A DNA stretch of 63,068 nt. It comes from DRQF01 sp964559135. GTDB taxonomy: Bacteria > Planctomycetota > GCA-002687715 > DRQF01. Below, in pieces: positions 53,495 through 60,920 of the stretch; position 1 is the first letter of the stretch; every line of letters starts with the position of its first letter. A model generated the notes under the pieces. It had not been told where the DNA came from and ran no database searches. It saw only the letters and a program-made list of their open reading frames with translations. Made by a program: the position numbers and the translations under genes. The stretch lies in contig CAZLGG010000008.1 of NCBI GenBank assembly GCA_964559135.1, positions 1 through 63,068 of the forward strand, read 5' to 3'.

Positions 53495-54448
53495 TCACTC
53501 GCAGGGCGACACCAGGGAGGACGCCTCGATGAATATCCTCCCAGCAGCGGGGACGCGTTCTTTGATGGCGACCTCGATTCGGCGGACCGCGTCCTCGATG
53601 TCCTGGGTCGAGAGGTTCTCCCTGAAATCGACGTTGAGGAGGACGAGCAGGGTGTTCGGTCCCACATGGAGCGTGATCAGCTCCAGGGTGCAGTCCACAT
53701 CGGGATCGGCATCGAGGACATCCTGAATGCGGGTGCGATCCTCCTCGGACGCGGATTCGCCTATGAGGAGACTGTGACTCTCCTTGGCGAGGAACCAGGC
53801 GACGTAGAGAAGCACGCAGCCGATGACGATGGACGCTCCCGCGTCCCACTTCGAAGAGCCCGTCCATACCGAGAGAGTTACGCCCGCGAGGGCCACCAGC
53901 AGACCTGTGATGGCCGCCGAATCCTCGGCCAGTAGGGTGGGCAGCGTGGGGTCCTTCGTGCGCGACAGGGTCGCGAGAAGGCCTCCATTTTTTTCTCCTC
54001 TCAGGTGCTGGAACTCCTTCCATGCCACCCGAAGCGCAAAACCTTCCATGAGTAGCCCGATCCCGAGGGCTCCATAGCTCCAGCCGAGGTTCTTCAGCTC
54101 CCCGGGATTGGCGAGCTTGTGAATGCCTTCGTAAATCGAAAATGCGGCACCGAGGGCGAAGATGATGATGGCCACCACGAACGCCCAGAAGTAGCGCTCC
54201 CGGCCGAAGCCCAAAGGGTGCTCGGGGGTCGGCGGGCGTTGGGCGCGCCGCGCGCCCAACGCCAAGAGCAGTTGGTTGGAGGAGTCGGCCGCCGAGTGCA
54301 ACGATTCCGCCAGCATGGCGGAGCTTCCTGTGAACAAAAAGGCAGCGAATTTCGTCACCGCGAGGGCGAGATTCGCCGCAATCCCGGCAATCAGCGCCTT
54401 CGTCGGGACGGTCGAGGCGGGAGCGGCTTTTCGGGAGGATTCAGTCAA
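53495..54448 (-). CDS. Cation diffusion facilitator (zinc-type efflux, ZnT9-like)
   Basis: 317 residues if it starts at TTG 54448, which overlaps the citrate synthase stop as TTGA; a TTG at 54472 is the other choice, and no ATG exists early enough. About six membrane helices with the metal site HSAADSSNQ (His-x3-Asp) in helix 2 and a partner Asp in LLAEDSAAITGLLVAL of helix 5, then a cytoplasmic C-terminal domain. CDF proteins export Zn, Fe or Mn by proton exchange. The metal cannot be fixed from sequence. Confidence 0.85.
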   Translation of the reverse strand: MTESSRKAAPASTVPTKALIAGIAANLALAVTKFAAFLFTGSSAMLAESLHSAADSSNQLLLALGARRAQRPPTPEHPLGFGRERYFWAFVVAIIIFALGAAFSIYEGIHKLANPGELKNLGWSYGALGIGLLMEGFALRVAWKEFQHLRGEKNGGLLATLSRTKDPTLPTLLAEDSAAITGLLVALAGVTLSVWTGSSKWDAGASIVIGCVLLYVAWFLAKESHSLLIGESASEEDRTRIQDVLDADPDVDCTLELITLHVGPNTLLVLLNVDFRENLSTQDIEDAVRRIEVAIKERVPAAGRIFIEASSLVSPCE

Positions 54449-55731
54449 CCCCGGTTCTCGATAGCGGTCCAATGGCGCTCCGGCGGCCCCACGTAGACCT
54501 GGCGCGGTCGAGAAATGCGACCGGGATTCTCGTGCATCTCCTTCCAGTGCGCCATCCAGCCGGGGAGGCGTCCGAGGGCGAACATGACGGTGAACATGCT
54601 CGTCGGTATTCCCATGGCCCGGTAGATGATGCCGCTATAGAAGTCGACGTTCGGATAGAGCTTCCGAGAGATGAAGTACTCGTCTTCCAAGGCGGCCTGC
54701 TCCAACTCCTTGGCCACATCGAGAAGCGAGTCGTTCATTCCGAGCGTCGACAGGACGCGGTCGCAAGAGGACTTGATGATCTTCGCCCTCGGGTCGAAAT
54801 TCTTGTAAACACGGTGCCCGAATCCCATGAGGCGTACCCCGGAGGATTTGTCCTTCACCTTCTCGATGAATCGTTGGCAACTTCCGTGCCCATCGCGAAT
54901 CTGCTCCAACATCTCGATGACCTTCTGATTGGCGCCGCCGTGGAGAGGCCCCCAGAGGGCGCAAATCCCAGCGGCGATCGAGGCGTAGAGACTGGCGTCG
55001 CTGGACCCGACTTGGCGCACCGTCGAGGTGCTGCAGTTTTGCTCGTGATCCGCGTGGAGAATGAGAATGAGGTTCAGCGCTTCGGCCAACTCCTTCTTGA
55101 TTTCGTAGGGCTCGCAGGGAACCGCGAACATCATGTTCAAGAAGTTCGCGCAATAGTCGAGGTCGTTCCGCGGGTAGATCACGGGCTGTCCGATGGACTT
55201 CTTGTAGGACAGCGCGGCGATGGTCGGCAGCTTGGCCAGGAGGCGGATGATCGAAAGCGTCCGGTGCTCGGGGTCGTGTGGGTCCTGCTGATTCGGATAG
55301 TAGCTCGAAAGACTGCAGACCATGGCCGAAAGAACCGCCATCGGATGGGCATAACTCGTGACCGCATCGAAGAAGTGCTTCATGTCTTCGTGAAGCATCG
55401 AGTGACGGGCCACGGAACCGGCGAACTCTTCGAGCTGGTCCTTCGTCGGCAAATCGCCATGGAGAAGGAGATAACTCACTTCGAGAAACGATGCCTTGTT
55501 GGCCAGCTCCTCGATGGGATAACCGCGATACCGAAGGATTCCCGCTTCACCATCGATATAGCAGATGGAACTTTTGCACGAACCCGTGTTCACATACCCG
55601 GGATCCAGCGTGATGTAGCCGGTCTGGGCTCGCAACTTTCCGATGTCAACGGCTTTCTCGTGTTCCGTGCCCTCGACGATCGGCAGGTCGATCGCCGTGT
55701 CGCCGAGATTCAGTCTCACCTTATCGGTCAT
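54445..55731 (-). CDS. gltA: Citrate synthase
   Basis: 428 residues, type II length. It condenses oxaloacetate and acetyl-CoA. Active-site residues: His in GPLHGGANQ, His in GFGHRVYKNFDPRA and Asp in YPNVDFYSG; HADHEQNCSTSTVR precedes them. The N-terminal GYVNTGSCKSSICYIDGEAGILRYRGYPI is the usual beta domain. It is first in an operon with the CDF gene (TTGA overlap). Confidence 0.97.
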   Translation of the reverse strand: MTDKVRLNLGDTAIDLPIVEGTEHEKAVDIGKLRAQTGYITLDPGYVNTGSCKSSICYIDGEAGILRYRGYPIEELANKASFLEVSYLLLHGDLPTKDQLEEFAGSVARHSMLHEDMKHFFDAVTSYAHPMAVLSAMVCSLSSYYPNQQDPHDPEHRTLSIIRLLAKLPTIAALSYKKSIGQPVIYPRNDLDYCANFLNMMFAVPCEPYEIKKELAEALNLILILHADHEQNCSTSTVRQVGSSDASLYASIAAGICALWGPLHGGANQKVIEMLEQIRDGHGSCQRFIEKVKDKSSGVRLMGFGHRVYKNFDPRAKIIKSSCDRVLSTLGMNDSLLDVAKELEQAALEDEYFISRKLYPNVDFYSGIIYRAMGIPTSMFTVMFALGRLPGWMAHWKEMHENPGRISRPRQVYVGPPERHWTAIENRG

Positions 55732-55795
55732 CGCTTCCTCTTCTTACTTCCGGGGACTTGTGGTGACAGAAGTTTGCCAGTCTGAACCGTCTTTG

Positions 55796-56230
55796 TCATC
55801 CCCCTGCCCTCGGATCCCGGCCGGCGGGCAGGTTCTCGAGGGGGGGATGATGAATGATCTGGATGACGAGCCCCTCGGGGGCCTCGAAGTAGAAACTGGT
55901 GGCGCCGTCCCGGTGCTTTCGTGGTGCGGCCGTGACCTTCGCCCCGTATTCGACGACCCGAGTGTGCCAGACCTCCACGTCCTCGGCACGTGTGACGACG
56001 AAACCGAAATGGTCGAGGGCCCCCGCGCCGGGGCGGGTCTCCACGCGATGGAGAGCCAGGTTGTCCTGGCCGGTGGTGAGGTAGACGTTGTCGGGGTCGG
56101 GGCGCCATTCGATCCTGAAGCCGAGCAGCTCGGTGTAGAAACGAAGATTGGCGTCCAGGTCGGTCACGGACAGTGCAAGGTGTCGGAGCCCCAGCCAGTG
56201 ATCNNNNNNNNNNTCTCGTTCACGCGTCAT
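55796..56230 (-). CDS. VOC (glyoxalase/dioxygenase fold) protein, crossing an assembly gap
   Basis: 144 residues if the ten N are taken at face value; ATG 56230, with codons 6-9 affected by the gap. Vicinal-oxygen-chelate repeats are seen: LRHLALSVTDLDANLRFYTELLGF and LDHFGFVVTRAEDVEVWHTRVVEYG, with metal-type His and Glu (FEAPEGLVIQI). This could be a lactoylglutathione lyase, an antibiotic-binding protein or another VOC enzyme. The gap length is not measured, so the N-terminal frame is uncertain. Confidence 0.75.
   Translation of the reverse strand: MTRERXXXXDHWLGLRHLALSVTDLDANLRFYTELLGFRIEWRPDPDNVYLTTGQDNLALHRVETRPGAGALDHFGFVVTRAEDVEVWHTRVVEYGAKVTAAPRKHRDGATSFYFEAPEGLVIQIIHHPPLENLPAGRDPRAGG
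56204..56213. other. Assembly gap (ten N)
   Basis: Ten consecutive N in the 5' part of the VOC gene. The reading frame happens to continue across it, so the sides may truly join, but real gap length and adjacency are not guaranteed. Confidence 0.99.
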
Positions 56231-56330
56231 GGTGTCGCACCTCGCTCGGGAGCACATCGTCGCAGGATAACAAGGCGAGGGCGCACCGGTAGGTGACGTC
56301 CTACGCCGTTTGCGGTGGCCCGGGGCGGTT

Positions 56331-58988
56331 TCAGGGTTGTTTCGGGAGGCGCGATCCCACGAGGCCGTCGGTGGCCGGTGCGACGGCCCGGGAAGCGGTC
56401 AAGAATCGGTCCAGGAGCACGGCCAGCCGGTCGATGACATCACTTGCGACGCCCGAGTTGGGCAGTCCTGCGGGGAGAGGGCGCCGTTCCAGGGACTCGA
56501 GGGCGGCCTCCAATTGAGAGCGGGCCTCATCGCGGCTCGTGGATTCGCGGGGGGGGCGCGCCGACACGGTCCCCGACAGGCCTTCGCGACGGCGTGGGTC
56601 CGCAACGGCTTCGGCGCGGCGAGCGAGTTCGTCGAGGCTGAGAGTCCCCGGCAACAGCCCGTCGATATGGGGGTGCTGTCGGGCGACGAAGGCGGCGGCC
56701 GCTGTATGGCTGATGCTCGACAGGAGTTCGGACACGGTTGCGACCGGTTGCAACTCGGCCAGAACCACTCTCAAAAGATGGGTGGGGAACGTGAGAAGGG
56801 AACTGAGGCCGGGAACGGGCCTCGCCCCTTCCGCCAGGGTGAGGCAGGCTCTCGCCAACCAAGGGTTCCCGCCGGCGGCCCCTGGCGGTGTGATCCCGGC
56901 GAGCGCTCCCGAGCTCATGGCGCACTCGGCGTGCATCAATCTGAGGGCCTCGGGAACGAACCTCAGCCTTCCGTCAGCGAGGAGGACATGTGGCGCCTCC
57001 ACGCGATCGAGAACACGGGAGAGAATTCCCAGGATTCCTCCCGCGCCGTAGGTCATGGAGGTGAGTCGTCCGTCTTCCCACCAAGACGGTGGGGGAGCAG
57101 CCTGCGACAAAGGATGGACGAGGAAGACCTCAAAAGCGTCGGGGGGGAAGTCCGATCGTGCCAAGGTATCGACGCACGGGACGAAGTCCGTGTCCTCGTC
57201 GACGACAACCACGACGGCAAGGCGCGGGTGTTCGACGGAACGGCGGCCAAACGATTCGCGTGCGGGAGTTGGAGACAAGCCGGCCTTGGAAAGGCGAGCC
57301 GCGAGGTGCTCGGACAGTCCGTCCATGGCGTAAGGGACGGTGAACTCTCGTGTCAGGACGTGAAGGAAACGCCGGGAGAGGCGCATTTCCCTCGGGTCGA
57401 GGTTGGGATGCGCCATCGTGAAGGAGATCAAGGCCGGAAGCAACTCGGGGTGCGGAAGATCCCGTGTGAAACCCTTTCCTGCATAGAAGGCATCCCCGGC
57501 GACGAGACACGCCTTGCCTTTCTGAACCATTTCCAGGCCGCTCTGGGAGTTGATGGTGATGCCGAAGTCCGACAGATCCATCAGGGAATACGTATTTTCC
57601 TCTTCACCGCGAACGGTCACCACGTTTGGAGGAAGAGATCCGTCCCTGGCCAACCTCCTCGCCGTGGCGTCACCGCCCTCCTCCGCCTCCTTGGGGTGGA
57701 AACGGAGGATCAAGTTCCAGTCCGGGTGTTCCGCGAACACATCGACGACGGCTCGAAGGAAATGGTAGCTCGAAGGATAGTGCGGGTTGTCGAGGGTCAC
57801 GACGGAGTCGTAGGGGATCTGGGCCAAAAGAAGGGCCGTCGGACGGTCGCCGAGCTTCAGATCCCGTCGAAGGGTTTCCGCATCCTTGGAGGCGGGTTGC
57901 CGAATGCAACCGTCGAAGCTGGTCGACGTGTCGCGGGCCGCGAAGTAGGCCGCGAGGTCCTGCTCCTCATGAGCCGTGAGGGCTTTGTGTCGCTCTCGGT
58001 CGAAGAGAAACCGTCCGAGAGACTGCTGGTTTCCGACCGCCCCGGTGACGTCCTCGAGGAAGAACCGATCGCTCAGAAACGAATTCTCGAGAGCCCACAC
58101 CGGGATGTTCATGGCCTGTGCGGTAGTCGATGCGGCATACGGGAGCACGTGGGTTCCGTTTACGCAGACGACGAGATCCGGTCGCAGACGCTCCATGATC
58201 TCGGCCGCTCCGCGCATGGCACAGCGACCCTGTTCCCGCACGAGCGTCAGATCCCGGGCCGTGGGCGGGCTGTCGAAGAGAAGCTCGAGTGCCTCCTCTC
58301 CACGGACGCGCTCGCCGATTTGACGCATGAGCGTCACGCGACAGATGTCTTCGTCGAGATAGCGTTCGAGTTCGGGCCTTGCCGGAGCGTCGACGCCTCG
58401 GGCGAGCAGCTCGACCTCGTCGAGGTCTCGAAGCCTGAATCCCAGAGCGCCCAGCACCAAGCGAAGTTTCCGGTGGGTCGTCTTCAGCCAACGGGGATGA
58501 TCGAAGAGGAGGACGAGAGGGCTCGGTACGCGTCGTCGGAGGCGTCCTCGACTCAGCGCGAGGACGCGCTGCGCCGGTGCCGGATGGCCGGGTTGAATGA
58601 TCCCGTCGGCGTTCCAGCAGGCCGTATCCAGGAGGGTCCAGCCGGAGGGCAGATGAGGCAAAGGCGCGTCGCCCGGCCAGCCGAGATGGAGGACGCCTTC
58701 CGGGGCGAGGCGGTCACGGAGCGCCTCGAGGAGAGAGGCGATTTCGCCGCCCATCCCGTCTACGAGGATGTGATCGGCCCGAGAGATGTCGTCCGTGGTC
58801 GCGGCGTGGTGGACAGCCGCTGCGGGAAGGTGGCGGGACACCTCCATCGCCGTCGGGAATCCCTTCTCGCCGACCACGACGAGAGTCTCGTCTCTCCGGA
58901 CCCAGCGCCTCAGGCGGATCAAAGCGGAACAGACGGCCGGATTCTCCTGGAAGAGACCTTCCAGAGTTTGAGGCGTGTCGGTGTGCAC
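56331..58988 (-). CDS. Multidomain Kps-like (capsule/Kdo) glycosyltransferase-type protein
   Basis: 885 residues from a GTG with AGGAGGAGG upstream. Residues 30-145 look Rossmann-like. Residues about 155-560 resemble the KpsC/KpsS capsule-synthesis family: LRFHPKEAEE (430-437), TVRGEEENTYSLMDLSDFGITINSQSGLEMVQKG and AFYAGKGFT. Residues 588-700 look like a GT-A glycosyltransferase start (AVVVVVDEDTDFVPCVDTL) with ADGRLRF where a DxD would be. The rest is helical. There is no signal peptide, so it is cytoplasmic. No other capsule genes are near. Confidence 0.65.
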   Translation of the reverse strand: MHTDTPQTLEGLFQENPAVCSALIRLRRWVRRDETLVVVGEKGFPTAMEVSRHLPAAAVHHAATTDDISRADHILVDGMGGEIASLLEALRDRLAPEGVLHLGWPGDAPLPHLPSGWTLLDTACWNADGIIQPGHPAPAQRVLALSRGRLRRRVPSPLVLLFDHPRWLKTTHRKLRLVLGALGFRLRDLDEVELLARGVDAPARPELERYLDEDICRVTLMRQIGERVRGEEALELLFDSPPTARDLTLVREQGRCAMRGAAEIMERLRPDLVVCVNGTHVLPYAASTTAQAMNIPVWALENSFLSDRFFLEDVTGAVGNQQSLGRFLFDRERHKALTAHEEQDLAAYFAARDTSTSFDGCIRQPASKDAETLRRDLKLGDRPTALLLAQIPYDSVVTLDNPHYPSSYHFLRAVVDVFAEHPDWNLILRFHPKEAEEGGDATARRLARDGSLPPNVVTVRGEEENTYSLMDLSDFGITINSQSGLEMVQKGKACLVAGDAFYAGKGFTRDLPHPELLPALISFTMAHPNLDPREMRLSRRFLHVLTREFTVPYAMDGLSEHLAARLSKAGLSPTPARESFGRRSVEHPRLAVVVVVDEDTDFVPCVDTLARSDFPPDAFEVFLVHPLSQAAPPPSWWEDGRLTSMTYGAGGILGILSRVLDRVEAPHVLLADGRLRFVPEALRLMHAECAMSSGALAGITPPGAAGGNPWLARACLTLAEGARPVPGLSSLLTFPTHLLRVVLAELQPVATVSELLSSISHTAAAAFVARQHPHIDGLLPGTLSLDELARRAEAVADPRRREGLSGTVSARPPRESTSRDEARSQLEAALESLERRPLPAGLPNSGVASDVIDRLAVLLDRFLTASRAVAPATDGLVGSRLPKQP

Positions 58989-59033
58989 GGTTGGACCTCC
59001 TCCTGCATCTTCATTCGACCAACCTCGGTGGGT

Positions 59034-59049
59034 AAGTTTTGGAAAACTT
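59034..59049. repeat. Short inverted repeat upstream of the Kps-like gene
   Basis: AAGTTTT and AAAACTT separated by two bases, 45 bases before the start codon of the 885-residue gene and 22 bases after the HEAT gene stop. It is AT-rich in a GC-rich area. It could be an operator or part of a promoter; it is not a good terminator. Confidence 0.3.
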
Positions 59050-59070
59050 GACTTGGCCGGGCCGTCTCGG

Positions 59071-60801
59071 TCAGAGCAGCGTGAGGACCTGCCCCACGAC
59101 GTCCGAGCGCAGCAGGTCGTTGAAATCCTCTCTGAGGGGCCGGAGGAGTGGAATTGGACTCTTGTCGACGAGGAGGCCGAGAGCAGAGGCCGCCGTCGCC
59201 CGGGTGGCCGCCGGGCACTCCTCGCCGTCCTCGAGAATCCCGAGGAGGAGCCGACCGGCGGTCGTACCGCCGATGCGTGCGAAGGCGCGGGCCACGGCCC
59301 CGAGGACGGCTGGATCGTTCTTCGGATTTCTCAGCTGTCGCTCGAGGACGTCGAGGGATGCGGAGTCGCCCAGGAGACCCAGAGCCATGGCGGCCTGCCT
59401 TCGCGTGTCCGTGTGGCCGTCCCCTTGGAGAACCTTCTGGATCACCTCGGTTGCGGGCCCGTGACCCAAGAGGCCCAGAGCCACGCAAAGGGGGCCCGCG
59501 AGGCGACTGGTGGCGTTCGGACGGAGGGCTTTCAACAGGTTGGGTGCGGCCTTCTCGTCTCCCAGGATTCCGAGGGCCACGGCGTGGGCGCCCCGGACCT
59601 CGGAGTCCTTCGTCCCGAGAAAGGCGGTCCAGAATCGTCTCGCGACGGCGTCCCGATCCGGCTCCATCTGGGCTTCTCCGCGGACGAAACTGATGGCGAG
59701 AGCGAGGGCTCGAAAGGTGACCTCGGATTCATTGGCTTTGTCGAGGCCCTGGAGAAGGAAATCGCGATTCACGGCGCCGCCGATTTCTCCCAGTGCAATG
59801 AGGCCGAAGTTCCTGGCCATGACGTGGCGACTTCGGTGGACGAGTTTTCGGAGTCTTCGCAGATCCTCTTCCTGAGCCGGGTCGAGGCTGGAGGCCAGCC
59901 CGAGAACTGCGGACTGCATCAGGGCATTCTGCTTGTCCCGAAGGGCCTTGACGAACACGCGGCGTGCCGCCTTGGCGTCAATTCTTGGGAGGGCCCAGAG
60001 GGCATGGCTCCGAGGCCAGGCGTGCATTCGGGGGTTGGAAGCATAATCTTCGAGAAAGGGGAAAGCGGACTTGGCTCTCGTCAAGCCGAGCGCGATGATG
60101 GGCGGGATCTGGAGGTCCCGTTCGTTGGCGGCATTCGTCTCGATCATCGCGATGAGCGCGGAAACGGCACGAGGAGACGCTTGGCTTCCCTTTCGCGCAC
60201 CCAGCAAGCCCAACCCCAGGGCCGCGAAGCCACGGGTGGACACCCGCGTGCTCCGGGACACTCTCCCGAGGGCCTCGCGAGCCTTGGCCGTGTCGCGCAT
60301 CACTTCCGTCAAGAAAGACTCCGCTGATGGGTTCCCCAGCAAGCCGAGAGCGAGACACGCCGATTCTCGGACGAAAAAACGGGGGTCCGCTGCGGCGGAT
60401 TTCAACACTTCGAGATCCCCGGGGCGCCCCATCTTGCCGAGGGCGATCGCGGCGGCCGCCCGAGTGTCGGCGGAGGGATCGTCGAGGGCTCGCACCAGAG
60501 CCGCGTGGATCCGGTTCCGCTCGTCGCGGGCCAGGTTGGCGTGCGGCGGGCGGGAGCGGTCGAGGAATCGATCCTGATTGAAGAACCACCACGCTTTCCA
60601 TGTGTAGAGGTCGGACAGCGGCGCACGGGAGGTGCTCGAGGGGAAGCAGGTGTGGAAGGGAGCCCGGACTTGGGGAAGGGGTCGAGTCCAAGGAGCGAAT
60701 CCGTCGGGCGACGTGTAGCGGCCGCCGCCGTGGGCACACGCGGGAGCGGACACCAGTAGTAAGAAGGCGATCAGCGGCAGAAAAGGGCGACGCGCCGGCA
60801 T
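59071..60801 (-). CDS. Exported HEAT-repeat protein, His-Gly-Gly N-terminus (shorter paralogue)
   Basis: 576 residues from ATG 60801, with AAGGAG six bases upstream. The signal peptide ends SAPACA (residue 23), so the mature chain should start HGGGRYTSPDG. Then comes WKAWWFFNQDRFL (WWFFN at 71-75), and from about residue 105 a solenoid of HEAT repeats of the form TRAAAAIALGKMG...VRESACLALGLLG. It is collinear with the next gene upstream, a paralogue, but lacks its Gly/Pro/Thr linker. Function unknown; probably periplasmic or surface protein binding. Confidence 0.75.
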   Translation of the reverse strand: MPARRPFLPLIAFLLLVSAPACAHGGGRYTSPDGFAPWTRPLPQVRAPFHTCFPSSTSRAPLSDLYTWKAWWFFNQDRFLDRSRPPHANLARDERNRIHAALVRALDDPSADTRAAAAIALGKMGRPGDLEVLKSAAADPRFFVRESACLALGLLGNPSAESFLTEVMRDTAKAREALGRVSRSTRVSTRGFAALGLGLLGARKGSQASPRAVSALIAMIETNAANERDLQIPPIIALGLTRAKSAFPFLEDYASNPRMHAWPRSHALWALPRIDAKAARRVFVKALRDKQNALMQSAVLGLASSLDPAQEEDLRRLRKLVHRSRHVMARNFGLIALGEIGGAVNRDFLLQGLDKANESEVTFRALALAISFVRGEAQMEPDRDAVARRFWTAFLGTKDSEVRGAHAVALGILGDEKAAPNLLKALRPNATSRLAGPLCVALGLLGHGPATEVIQKVLQGDGHTDTRRQAAMALGLLGDSASLDVLERQLRNPKNDPAVLGAVARAFARIGGTTAGRLLLGILEDGEECPAATRATAASALGLLVDKSPIPLLRPLREDFNDLLRSDVVGQVLTLL

Positions 60802-60859
60802 CTCGGACTCCTTTCTTGGAGGTGATCGGTCGGGAACGGTTCGCAAGGGCCAGAAAAAA

Positions 60860-60881
60860 GCCCTCCCCCGCGGGGGAGGGC
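60860..60881 (-). terminator. Rho-independent terminator between the HEAT paralogues
   Basis: A perfect 22-base palindrome (11-base arms 60860-60870 and 60871-60881), preceded on the plus side by six A (60854-60859), thus a T run for minus-strand transcripts. It lies 39 bases after the stop of the 648-residue HEAT gene and 58 bases before the next start, so that gene must have its own promoter or depend on read-through. Confidence 0.85.
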
Positions 60882-60920
60882 CGATAACGCCTGACGCAAG
60901 GGTTCAGGACATGGGGTGCC

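Noticed and set aside
56310..59051. A 913-codon open frame on the plus strand opposite the Kps-like gene
   Set aside because: It is the antisense of a gene with clear domains and a strong ribosome site; its composition is Arg/Gly/Glu-rich with few hydrophobic stretches. Such frames are common in GC-rich DNA.
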